A stretch of 19,879 bases of DNA, taken from contig CAYFRM010000066.1 in the NCBI GenBank assembly GCA_964345635.1, forward strand, positions 1 to 19,879. Direction: 5' to 3'. This DNA is from WVXT01 sp964345635. Lineage in GTDB: Bacteria; UBA6262; WVXT01. A program made the translations under genes and the position numbers. This document shows, piece by piece, positions 7,120 through 14,550 of this stretch (positions within the stretch are counted from its first letter, which is position 1; every line of letters begins with the position of its first letter). The notes under the pieces were generated by a model. It worked only from the letters and a program-made list of their open reading frames with translations. It was not told the DNA's origin and made no database searches.

Positions 7120-7148
7120 TTGATGAGTCATTTATCTATTCTCATCAA
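7120..7148 (+). other. Intercistronic hairpin between groES and groEL
   Basis: TTGATGAG (7120-7127) and CTCATCAA (7141-7148) form a perfect 8-bp stem with a 13-base loop, ending 9 bases before the groEL Shine-Dalgarno (AAGGAGGG, 7158-7165). No U-run follows. In some bacteria the groESL transcript is cleaved at an intercistronic stem-loop; a similar role is inferred here. Confidence 0.5.
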
Positions 7149-7170
7149 GTGAATTTGAAGGAGGGATGAA

Positions 7171-8796
7171 ATGGCAAAGCAAATGAAGTTTAATGAAGAG
7201 GCGATGCGGGCAGTAATGAGTGGTGTAAACCAGCTGGCAGATGTGGTCAGAATCACTCTTGGGCCAAAGGGTAGGTATGTAGTTCTGGATAAGAAATTTG
7301 GTTCGCCGACCATTACTAATGACGGAGTAACTATAGCTAAAGAGATTGAACTTAAGGACCCTTTTGAGAATATGGGAGCTCAATTGGTAAAAGAAGTTGC
7401 CTCTAAAACAAACGACGATACTGGCGACGGTACTACTACAGCAACTCTTCTTGCCCAGGCGATTGTGCGTGAGGGGTTAAAGAATATCACTGCGGGAGCC
7501 GAGCCCATTCATGTTAAAAGGGGAATTGATAGGGCAGTCAAGGTAGTAGTAAACGAGATAAAACAGAAGAAAAAAGATGTGAAAACAAAGGAGGAAATTG
7601 CCCAGGTAGCTTCCATAGCTGCAAACAGTCATGAAATCGGGAACTTAATTGCTGATGCTATGGATAAAGTGGGTAAGGATGGAGTGATTACAGTGGAAGA
7701 AGGAAAAGGGGCTGCAACTACTGTGGACATTGTAGAGGGAATGCAGTTTGACAGGGGTTACATCTCCCCATATTTCGTTACCGATGCTGAGAGGATGGAA
7801 GCGGTGTTGGAGGACGCTTATGTTCTGCTTACTGACAAGAAGGTCAGTTCTATGCAGGATCTCCTGCCGATACTGGAAAAAATTATTCAGACGGGCAAGC
7901 CCTTCGTCATTATAGCTGAAGATATAGAAGGAGAAGCTCTGGCTACACTGGTGGTCAATAAGTTAAGGGGAACGCTGAAATGCGCAGCAGTCAAGGCTCC
8001 GGGATTTGGAGACCGGCGAAAAGAGATGTTACAGGATATTGCAATTCTCACAAAGGGAACGGTAATTTCGGAAGAGACGGGAATGAAACTTGATAAGGCG
8101 ACCCTGGATATGCTGGGCCAGACAAAGAGGGTGACCGTCGATAAGGAGAACACCACAATTGTGGGAGGCACGGGAAATAAAAAAGATATCGACGCGAGAA
8201 TTGCGCAAATTAAGAAACAAATAGAGGAAACCGACTCGGATTACGATAAAGAGAAACTCCAGGAGCGGCTGGCGAAGTTAGTGGGAGGAGTAGCGGTAAT
8301 TAACGTGGGGGCAGCAACTGAGACCGAGATGAAAGCGAAGAAGTTCAAGATTGAAGATGCCATGCACGCTACCCGCGCTGCCGTGGAAGAGGGTATCATC
8401 CCCGGCGGGGGAGTCGTACTGTTGAGAGCAACTGAGACTATTTCTAAACTGAAAACGGAAGACGCAGACGAGCAGACCGGGATAAATATTATCAAGAGGG
8501 CTCTGGAAGAGCCCATAAGGCAGATTGCGGAGAACGCCGGTTTTGAGGGCTCTGTGGTTGTGGAGCAGGTTAGAAAGAGTCCCCCGGGCGTGGGATTAGA
8601 TGCGGAGAGCGGAAAATACGTAGAGCATATGAAAGTAGGCATCGTCGACCCGGCTAAGGTAACTCGCCTGGCTCTGGAGAATGCTGCCAGTATCGCTTCC
8701 ATATTGTTGACCACAGAATCCCTGGTAACCGACATACCGGAAGAAAAACCTGCCATGCCTCCTATGCCCGGCGGCCCTGGCGGCGGTATGTATTAA
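7171..8796 (+). CDS. groEL: Chaperonin GroEL (Hsp60)
   Basis: GroEL forms the double-ring ATP-dependent folding chamber. The 541 residues match the family (about 540-550). Visible are ITLGPKGRYVVLDKKFGSPTITNDGVTIAKEI (28-59), the ATP site GDGTTTATLLAQ (85-96), the apical domain (EGMQFDRGYISPYFVTD), KAPGFGDRRKEMLQDIA, the ATPase segment IIPGGGVVLLRA, DPAKVTRLALENAASIAS, and a C-terminal Gly/Met-rich tail (PPMPGGPGGGMY). The start codon is fixed by AAGGAGGG five bases upstream. It is the only groEL in the window and shares the CIRCE-controlled promoter with groES. Confidence 0.99.
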   Translation: MAKQMKFNEEAMRAVMSGVNQLADVVRITLGPKGRYVVLDKKFGSPTITNDGVTIAKEIELKDPFENMGAQLVKEVASKTNDDTGDGTTTATLLAQAIVREGLKNITAGAEPIHVKRGIDRAVKVVVNEIKQKKKDVKTKEEIAQVASIAANSHEIGNLIADAMDKVGKDGVITVEEGKGAATTVDIVEGMQFDRGYISPYFVTDAERMEAVLEDAYVLLTDKKVSSMQDLLPILEKIIQTGKPFVIIAEDIEGEALATLVVNKLRGTLKCAAVKAPGFGDRRKEMLQDIAILTKGTVISEETGMKLDKATLDMLGQTKRVTVDKENTTIVGGTGNKKDIDARIAQIKKQIEETDSDYDKEKLQERLAKLVGGVAVINVGAATETEMKAKKFKIEDAMHATRAAVEEGIIPGGGVVLLRATETISKLKTEDADEQTGINIIKRALEEPIRQIAENAGFEGSVVVEQVRKSPPGVGLDAESGKYVEHMKVGIVDPAKVTRLALENAASIASILLTTESLVTDIPEEKPAMPPMPGGPGGGMY

Positions 8797-8876
8797 GGCG
8801 TTACTGGCAAGAAGGGATATCGTCAATCACTCCTGGTGATTAAAGATTTTGGAGTGTAAAGAGAGATCTTTACCTG

Positions 8877-8894
8877 GTCAAACTTTCGTTTGAC
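8877..8894 (+). terminator. Possible groESL terminator hairpin
   Basis: GTCAAAC (8877-8883), loop TTTC, GTTTGAC (8888-8894) is a perfect 7-bp stem 80 bases after the groEL stop. It is followed by a pyrimidine-rich but not uninterrupted T stretch (ACTCCTTCTTTT). It may act as a weak intrinsic terminator; no better candidate exists after groEL. Confidence 0.35.
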
Positions 8895-8969
8895 ACTCCT
8901 TCTTTTCAAGAAAGTAGTAGCGAAGCAAAGCTTTGTGTTCTGAAGAGTGCCCGACCACCAAGTACCACT

Positions 8970-9033
8970 CTAAAAATGCCTTCCTATGTGTACCTTCCAA
9001 TTGTTTCCCACCTTGGTGAATGAGGCTTACCTG
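8970..9033 (+). repeat. Repeat module P, copy A
   Basis: This stretch (core ATGCCTTCCTAT, then TCCAATT and TTTCC, then TGAATGAG) aligns with 12267-12331 in the same orientation, with roughly three quarters of positions matching by eye. Both copies lie outside the AT-rich glycosyltransferase cassette. No function is recognised. Confidence 0.6.
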
Positions 9034-9201
9034 TTTCTTATTATTATTGATAAAAACAATCAAATTTGGTATAAATAAAGCACCAATTAATAGATCAAAT
9101 AGTTGCAAGAAAGAGTACTCGTGATAACCTTGCCAGGCCGTCAGCTGGGTAGCGGCAACAAAGGTTCTTTGTGACTTCGATTTAGAACAATTATTATGTT
9201 C

Positions 9202-9317
9202 ATCGTCCATCTGGTCTCAACTGATGTTTAATACGCAGACGGTCAAAGTGGTGAGCCTCGGCATGTCTGGAAGTAAAAGAGGTGGTCGGGTGTTTTTCCA
9301 GGGAACTTCATACCAGA
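9202..9317 (-). repeat. Repeat module Q, copy A (reverse orientation)
   Basis: Read on the minus strand from 9317, this stretch (GGTATGAAGTTCC, then CTTTTACTTCCAG, GCCGAG, CACTTTG, TGCGTATTAAACA, CAGTT) aligns with 12109-12227 read on the plus strand. About three quarters or more of positions match by eye, with one or two small gaps. The copies are therefore inverted, with their matching ends facing inward. Stop codons break all shared frames, so it looks noncoding or long degenerate. Confidence 0.75.
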
Positions 9318-9323
9318 AAGATA

Positions 9324-9352
9324 TTGATAATAAAGAAAAGAGATGTTAATAT
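9324..9352 (+). promoter_or_regulatory. Candidate promoter for the glycosyltransferase cassette
   Basis: TTGATA (9324-9329) and TAATAT (9347-9352) are 17 bases apart, just inside the inner end of repeat module Q. A start near 9359 would give a leader of about 14 nt before the ATG at 9373. The region is AT-rich, so chance matches are easier. Confidence 0.4.
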
Positions 9353-9372
9353 AAAATTCAGGATTGGATAAT

Positions 9373-9816
9373 ATGGATAAAAAAACACAAAGTGTAGATA
9401 TAATAATTCCCGTATATAATGAAGAGGGCTGCTTACAAAAAAATGTGCTTATCTTATATAATTATTTAGAAAAAATAGCTGATTTTTCCTGGGATATTAT
9501 CATAGCTGACAATGCTTCTACTGACAAAACTTCGCAAATAGCAACAGACTTAGCATCAGAATATAAGAGGATTCTATATGTTCACATTCCGGTAAAAGGT
9601 AGGGGTTATGTTCTTAGAAAGACATTCCTTGAAAGTAACGCTGATATTGTATGTTATATGGATGCGGATCTTTCTATTAATTTCCGTTATTTAAAACTCT
9701 TAATTGAAGGTATAACTTGCGGCTTTGATATATCTATAGGTTCAAGATTAATGCAGGACTCGAGAGTGAAAAGAAGGTTAAATCGTAAAATAATTTCAAG
9801 AATATATAATTTTTGA
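9373..9816 (+). CDS. Family 2 glycosyltransferase (dolichyl-phosphate-mannose-synthase-like), N-terminal part, frameshifted
   Basis: The N-terminal part of a GT-A-fold glycosyltransferase of the DPM1/GtrB type, which moves a sugar from a nucleotide sugar to a polyprenyl phosphate at the cytoplasmic membrane face. Seen are IIPVYNEEG (11-19), DIIIADNASTDKT (41-53), and the metal/donor motif YMDADLS with DAD at 97-99. It ends GSRLMQDSRVKRRLNRKIISRIYNF and then TGA. In homologues this segment runs straight on into NRFSDAQCGFKAL, which is encoded at once in the next frame (9813-10076). A run of five T at 9810-9814 marks the break. The ATG at 9373 has AGGA (9360-9363); a TTG at 9364 is possible. 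Base composition is much more AT-rich than in groEL. Confidence 0.85.
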   Translation: MDKKTQSVDIIIPVYNEEGCLQKNVLILYNYLEKIADFSWDIIIADNASTDKTSQIATDLASEYKRILYVHIPVKGRGYVLRKTFLESNADIVCYMDADLSINFRYLKLLIEGITCGFDISIGSRLMQDSRVKRRLNRKIISRIYNF

Positions 9817-10076
9817 TTAAATCTTTATTTTTTAATAGATTTTCAGATGCGCAATGCGGGTTCAAGGCACTAAGAACTGATGTTGCGAAGCAGATTGTTC
9901 CACTGGTGAAGAATAATAATTGGTTTTTTGACACAGAGCTTTTACTTTTGGCAGAATATAATAAATATAGAATATTTGAAGTTCCCGTAAAATGGACAGA
10001 AGACATAAAAACAAGAGTTCATATAACAAAGGCCATATTGCAGTTCCTGGTTGGACTTCTACGTATGAGATTTTAA
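9813..10076 (+). pseudogene. Family 2 glycosyltransferase, C-terminal part in the -1 frame
   Basis: This is the rest of the preceding glycosyltransferase. RFSDAQCGFKALR (about 9-21) and NNWFFDTELLLLAE (34-47) are the acceptor-side motifs of the DPM1/GtrB family (consensus D-x-Q-C-G-F-K and W-x-F-D-T-E-L), followed by VPVKWTED. It has no independent ribosome-binding site; its nominal TTG overlaps the TGA of the upstream part. One extra T in the run 9810-9814 would join both parts into a single protein of about 235 residues. Frameshift mutation, an assembly error in a homopolymer and programmed -1 slippage are the alternatives. There is no C-terminal membrane segment. Confidence 0.8.
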
Positions 10077-10255
10077 TTCATAAAAATAGATTTAGAAATA
10101 ATACAAAATGGCAACCACGGTGAAAATGAGTGACACCACGTGTCTTTAGATATCGCTTTCCAGGAATAATAAGAAGAAACAGAAGTACTTTGTACCATAT
10201 ACGAATATGATGGGCAGAAAATGGTAGTGCATCAATGTAAAGAAAGAAAACAATA

Positions 10256-12019
10256 ATGTTTAATGAAATTAGGCCTGGATTTAAACGAGAAGATGGTCTT
10301 AAATATAAATACGCGCTCTCAAAGTCAGAATTTTTCGCACTATTATTTTTTCTTGTAGTTGCCAACGTATTCACGATAAATTTTATTAATCGAGAGAGTT
10401 ACATTTACTTTTGGGATGGTATAGGTTATTGGGTGAAGTACATAGAAATAAGTGATTTGTTTAGGATTAATCCGCTGGGGGCAATAAGAAACGTAATCCA
10501 CAGCATTCGTTATATGGACCATAATAAAATTGCACCATTTCTTCTGATGCCCTTTAGTTTTTTATTCGGGAAAGACAGGATGCCTTATATTTTGTCGATA
10601 GTGAATATTTTTGCGTTTCCAGCAGTGATATCCTTTGTTCTGTTGTACAAAAGAGTCGTCGGGAAATTACACGATGACCTGCCTGTTGCAGTTTCCTTCA
10701 TAGCCATCTTCACCATGTTGACATTTCCTTTTTTCTGGAGTCCTATATTGTCCGGATATGTTGCCGTCGGCGGCATCTTTGTAATAAATCTAATCCTTCT
10801 GGTTTATTTCAGGCAACCATTTCCAGAGCAAAGCACTCGAAGCATACTGTGCCTTGGTTTACTCGTCTCTATGCTTGTCCTATTCCGGCGGTGGTACGCT
10901 TACTGGGCAGTTTCCTTTTATATTGTACTTGCGTTTAGTGTGCTTATTCTTTGGTTTCCAAAGCATCACTTTGAGCACAAAAGATATTTGGTTTCGCTGA
11001 TAAAAGTATTATTGGTTATATTTGTTTCGGCAATGTTTTTCATGATTGCCACACCACTCGCAATAAGGATTATCAAAGCAGATTATGCCGACATTTATTC
11101 AGCTTACAAATTTAGCAGTACGATTTTTCAGTCTTTTGGGAGATTCTTTGAGTATTTTGGTTTGTTCTATGTGGTCATGTTTCTGTTGGGTTCTGTTCTT
11201 GGACTTTCTTATCCAAAAACAAGGAAGTGCTCGCTCTTTTTGCTGCTTCAATGGATGATTATTTTTCTACTATTCTCTCGAACTCAAGATTTTAGTATTC
11301 GCCATTATTATCTATTACAACCAACGATGCTCATATTTATCTCATTATACGTGACAAATATCTTATTAAAAGCAAAGACTAAAACTGGTAAAATAATAAT
11401 TTGCTCTGCTTATGTTTTAATCTCGTTGCTTAATTTTTCAGCAGTGTTCATTCCAAAAGCTTCAGGGTATACAAGACTATTCAAGCAGGCCTTGCCTGGA
11501 GCAAGGCATTATCCCATCGTACGAAATGATATTGATGAAATAAAACGACTATTAAATGTGCTAGAGGACCTGTTGAGCGACCCATGTGATCGGGTTTACG
11601 TGTTGTCGAGTTCTGGTATATTAAACTCAAGTATTTTGCGTCAAGCACACTTGTCTCTCAAATGTGACAGAAAAATAGAGAGGCAGGTTTTAAATACACA
11701 TGACGTTGATAAAAGAGACGGATTTCCATCAAAATTTTTAACCGCAAGATATGTAGTGGTAGCGTATCCAGTCCAATATCATTTAAGACCTGAAGATCAA
11801 CGAGTAGTTGGTACCCTTGCAGAGTTCATAATGGATGGGGAAAATATAGGAACATCTTACAAGCAATTACCTTATGAATTTGCCCTTGATAAAAGCGTAA
11901 AGGTGTATATTTACGAAAACGTAAGGCCTTTCAAGAAAACTGTTATTGATTCACTCTCAGAACTTTTCAGGAAACATTACCCTGACAGAGAATATCTTTA
12001 TAAAATTACTGTAGATTGA
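10256..12019 (+). CDS. Polytopic membrane protein, probable GT-C-type glycosyltransferase
   Basis: This 587-residue protein has about ten hydrophobic segments between residues 24 and 400 (for example FFALLFFLVVANVFTINFI at 26-44), then a soluble region of about 160 residues. An acidic residue in the first extracytoplasmic loop (YFWDGIGYW, D54) is where GT-C enzymes such as ArnT and PMT carry their catalytic Asp. Such enzymes use polyprenyl-phosphate sugars outside the membrane, which pairs well with the upstream DPM1-like enzyme that would make that donor. I do not recognise a specific subfamily. The ATG at 10256 has only a weak A/G-rich stretch before it. Base composition is AT-rich like the preceding gene. 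The 179 bp between the two genes hold nothing I can name. Confidence 0.65.
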   Translation: MFNEIRPGFKREDGLKYKYALSKSEFFALLFFLVVANVFTINFINRESYIYFWDGIGYWVKYIEISDLFRINPLGAIRNVIHSIRYMDHNKIAPFLLMPFSFLFGKDRMPYILSIVNIFAFPAVISFVLLYKRVVGKLHDDLPVAVSFIAIFTMLTFPFFWSPILSGYVAVGGIFVINLILLVYFRQPFPEQSTRSILCLGLLVSMLVLFRRWYAYWAVSFYIVLAFSVLILWFPKHHFEHKRYLVSLIKVLLVIFVSAMFFMIATPLAIRIIKADYADIYSAYKFSSTIFQSFGRFFEYFGLFYVVMFLLGSVLGLSYPKTRKCSLFLLLQWMIIFLLFSRTQDFSIRHYYLLQPTMLIFISLYVTNILLKAKTKTGKIIICSAYVLISLLNFSAVFIPKASGYTRLFKQALPGARHYPIVRNDIDEIKRLLNVLEDLLSDPCDRVYVLSSSGILNSSILRQAHLSLKCDRKIERQVLNTHDVDKRDGFPSKFLTARYVVVAYPVQYHLRPEDQRVVGTLAEFIMDGENIGTSYKQLPYEFALDKSVKVYIYENVRPFKKTVIDSLSELFRKHYPDREYLYKITVD

Positions 12020-12108
12020 GAATTATTTGTTTGAGATAAACGAGGCTAATTGTGTATATTTTTTATTATGATGTATACAAGCATAATCTTTCTATAAATA
12101 ATTGACTG

Positions 12109-12227
12109 TCCGGTATGAAGTTCCGTGAAAAAATACCTGAGTAGCCCTTTTACTTCCAGGTGCGCCGAGACTCGGCACTTTGGCCGTGTGCGTATTAAAC
12201 ACCAGTTAAGGCCGCAGGTGGACGACC
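12109..12227 (+). repeat. Repeat module Q, copy B
   Basis: Plus-strand copy of the sequence found in reverse at 9202-9317. The best shared blocks are GGTATGAAGTTCC, CTTTTACTTCCAG and TGCGTATTAAACA. The two copies bracket 9318-12108, which contains the whole AT-rich glycosyltransferase cassette. Confidence 0.75.
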
Positions 12228-12266
12228 ACAAAAGGCGCCACATAATGGTGGCCGACTAATTAATAC

Positions 12267-12331
12267 TTTAAAGATGCCTTCCTATATTCCCTATCCAATT
12301 ATTTCCTACCGTAATGAATGAGTCTCATCTT
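12267..12331 (+). repeat. Repeat module P, copy B
   Basis: Direct-orientation copy of 8970-9033, sharing ATGCCTTCCTAT, TCCAATT, TTTCC and TGAATGAG. Here P follows Q in the same direction; in copy A it lies beyond a reversed Q, so the two loci are not simple mirror images. Confidence 0.6.
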
Positions 12332-12358
12332 GACACGGCTAATCCTTTATTATAGAAT
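12330..12358 (+). promoter_or_regulatory. Sigma-70-type promoter for the phosphatase-like / radical SAM pair
   Basis: TTGACA (12330-12335, perfect) and TAGAAT (12353-12358, one mismatch) are 17 bases apart. Transcription would start near 12365, giving a leader of about 134 nt. The -35 abuts the end of repeat module P. Confidence 0.65.
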
Positions 12359-12498
12359 TGAAAATTGACCATTTCTCAAATTCCCTGGCGACAGGAAAGT
12401 AACACATTCACCTTTGCCTCGTCCTGCCCCGCTTTCGGGAAGGGGTATGGTAACGAAGGGGCTACTTTGAACAGTGCCCACCAGAAATGGAGAGCGAA

Positions 12499-14550
12499 AT
12501 GACTCTTGTGCTTAACAGGAAGTCGGTTCTCTTATTACTCATAATCATACTTTTTTTGTCCATTTCCGGAGGAATCTTTTTTTATAATTCTGTCAAGAAA
12601 GAGTCAAACCCTGGTGTTTCAGAGAAAAAGGTCATCATTTTAGGATTTGACGGTATTGACCCGGATTTGCTGTCGGAGTGGATGGGCGAGGGGAAATTTC
12701 CCAACTTAAAAAGGCTTAGGGAAAGGGGAACTTTCTCAGAATTGGGGACAACTAATCCTGCGGAATCTCCTGTTGCCTGGTCCAGCTTTGCCACGGGCAC
12801 CAATCCGGGTAAGACGTCCATTTTCGATTTTCTCAAAAGAGATCCTCAGACTTATATGCCGGATTTGGCCACAACATCTTTCAGCGAAGGAAAGTTCTTA
12901 TTACGTTTTTTTCCCATAGAAAAACCGAGAGTTACCTGCAATAGAAAAGGGATATCTTTCTGGCAAATAGTCTCCCGGAACGGGCTCAGGTGCGTAGTCT
13001 TACAGGCGCCGGTCACATTTCCTCCCGAGAAGGTCGTAGGAGGAAAACTTATTTCCGGTCTGGGTCTACCCGACATTCGCGGGACACAGGGAACCTTCTC
13101 TTATTATGCTACCGATGTGAGCGAAGAAGGGGATACGGAGATGGGTGGAAAAATCTCCCATGTTGAAATAAAAGATAAAAAGATAGAGACTGTAATTTAC
13201 GGGCCGAGGAATAGATTATCGAGGAGGCGTGAAGACATATTGGTCCCTCTGGAGATTGGGATAATTAACGATAAACAAGCGATAATAAAAGTCCAGGATA
13301 GAGAAGAGAAACTGGAAGTTGGCAACTGGAGCGATTGGTTCGTGATTAAGTTTAAGATGAATCCTTTGATCAAAGCATACGGAATGGCAAGATTCTATTT
13401 GATGAGTATCAAGCCCGAATTCAAACTCTATTTGTGCCCGATAAACTTCTATCCCCAAAAACCACCCTTTCCCATTTCTTATCCGAAGTCCTTTTGTAAG
13501 AAACTGGCTGAAGAGATAGGACTATACAAGACCCTGGGCTGGGCTATCGATACCTGGGCTCTTAGTGAAAATAGAATTGACGAGAAGATTTTTTTGGAAG
13601 ACCTTTTCTACACTATGAATCAGCGAAAAGAAATAATGATGAATATGCTGAAAAAGAAAAACTTTGACCTGTTCATTTTTATTTTTCAGGCGAGCGATAG
13701 GGTGCAGCATATGTTCTGGAGATTGATTGACGATACTCATCCCGCCTATGATAGAAAGAAGGCAGAGAAATACGGCGATGCTATATTGAGAGTTTACCAG
13801 AAGATGGATGAAATAGTGGGAGAAGCTATGCCTTTTGTGGATGAGGACACCACCCTTTTTGTAATTTCCGACCACGGATTCAATTCGTTCAGGAAAGCGC
13901 TGAACCTTAATACCTGGTTAGTGAAGAATGGCTATATGACCCTCTTGTCTCGAGAGGGGAAAGAATACAAATTGGAGGACCTTTTTGGCAAGGGCGAGTT
14001 CTGGCCAAATGTTGACTGGCAGAGAACCAAGGCATATGCTTTAGGGCTGGGTTGTATCTATATAAATGTGAGGGGCAGAGAAATACATGGAATAATAGAG
14101 CCAGGGAGTGAGTACAATGACTTAAGGGAAGAAATAATAGCTAAACTGAAGAATTTGAGAGACCCGGTAACTGGTAGAAAAGTGATAGTGGATGTGTACA
14201 AGATAGAAAATATCTCCGAGGGAGATTATTTAAGCGAAGCCCCTGACCTGATAGTCGGCTTTAATGAAGGCTACAGGGTCTCCTGGCAGACTGCACTGGG
14301 AGGTATCCCTCCGAAAGTAATTGTGGAGAATAAGTCGAACTGGAGCGGAGACCACTGTTCTTTCGACCCTTCCATAACTCAGGGAATATTTCTTTCCAAT
14401 AAGAAATTCACTCGAGAATCACCTTCCATTATTGACATTGCACCTACGGTGCTTGAGATTTTCAAGGTGCCAATTCCCGAAGAGATGGATGGAAAACCAA
14501 TAAAATTTCGGGTAGATAGTTGGAATGAAAAAGCACTTGGAAAAATTTAA
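12499..14550 (+). CDS. Membrane-anchored alkaline-phosphatase-superfamily hydrolase (type I phosphodiesterase / nucleotide pyrophosphatase-like)
   Basis: The 683-residue protein starts with a basic stretch and one hydrophobic segment (SVLLLLIIILFLSISGGIFF, about 9-28), so the catalytic domain should lie outside the cytoplasmic membrane. The fold is shown by VIILGFDGIDPDLL (metal-binding D51) and ESPVAWSSFATG (about 89-100), where the Ser before Pro aligns with the Thr nucleophile of nucleotide pyrophosphatases. FIFQASDRVQHMFW, VISDHGFNSF and the late GDHCSFDPS supply further metal ligands. The enzyme probably hydrolyses or transfers a phosphate ester or diester; the substrate is unknown. ATG at 12487 is in frame, but ATG at 12499 has GGAGAG before it and is preferred. 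It overlaps the next gene by 26 bp. Confidence 0.88.
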   Translation: MTLVLNRKSVLLLLIIILFLSISGGIFFYNSVKKESNPGVSEKKVIILGFDGIDPDLLSEWMGEGKFPNLKRLRERGTFSELGTTNPAESPVAWSSFATGTNPGKTSIFDFLKRDPQTYMPDLATTSFSEGKFLLRFFPIEKPRVTCNRKGISFWQIVSRNGLRCVVLQAPVTFPPEKVVGGKLISGLGLPDIRGTQGTFSYYATDVSEEGDTEMGGKISHVEIKDKKIETVIYGPRNRLSRRREDILVPLEIGIINDKQAIIKVQDREEKLEVGNWSDWFVIKFKMNPLIKAYGMARFYLMSIKPEFKLYLCPINFYPQKPPFPISYPKSFCKKLAEEIGLYKTLGWAIDTWALSENRIDEKIFLEDLFYTMNQRKEIMMNMLKKKNFDLFIFIFQASDRVQHMFWRLIDDTHPAYDRKKAEKYGDAILRVYQKMDEIVGEAMPFVDEDTTLFVISDHGFNSFRKALNLNTWLVKNGYMTLLSREGKEYKLEDLFGKGEFWPNVDWQRTKAYALGLGCIYINVRGREIHGIIEPGSEYNDLREEIIAKLKNLRDPVTGRKVIVDVYKIENISEGDYLSEAPDLIVGFNEGYRVSWQTALGGIPPKVIVENKSNWSGDHCSFDPSITQGIFLSNKKFTRESPSIIDIAPTVLEIFKVPIPEEMDGKPIKFRVDSWNEKALGKI

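Larger units (their letters stand above)
8797..9323. other. Spacer after groEL, mostly degenerate repeat sequence
   Basis: I see no credible gene here. A reverse-strand open frame of about 110 codons (9210-8878) resembles no known protein and lies across repeat modules, so I leave it out. Contents from left to right are: weak hairpins after groEL, the perfect stem at 8877-8894, the P module (8970-9033), unassigned AT-rich sequence, and the Q module (9202-9317, reverse). CCCGACCACC (8950-8959) and GGTGGTCGGG (9281-9290) form a perfect 10-bp inverted repeat bracketing about 320 bp, like the ends of a small non-autonomous element. Confidence 0.5.
12020..12498. other. Spacer with repeat modules Q and P, promoter and GC-rich leader
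   Basis: No credible gene is present. The order is: AT-rich sequence (12020-12108), Q module copy B (12109-12227), P module copy B (12267-12331), a consensus promoter (12330-12358), then a leader of about 134 nt. The leader contains a C-run/G-run hairpin at 12427-12445 (CCCC..GGGG, inner CCCG/CGGG) and the motif AGTGCCCACCAG (12473-12484). Similar motifs occur after the coaX hairpin (6494-6505) and before P copy A (8946-8957). Confidence 0.55.

Noticed and set aside
8241..8756. Reverse-strand open frame of 171 codons opposite groEL
   Set aside because: It is the shadow of a highly conserved groEL region, as is common in this gene.
8878..9210. Reverse-strand open frame of about 110 codons after groEL
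   Set aside because: It resembles no known family, has no clear ribosome-binding site, and runs over repeat modules P and Q; the homologous Q copy at 12109-12227 does not keep the frame.
10111..10145. Possible third copy of repeat module P between the two glycosyltransferase genes
   Set aside because: Only short matches (CCACGGTGAAAATGAGT-like) are visible; not distinguishable from chance by eye.
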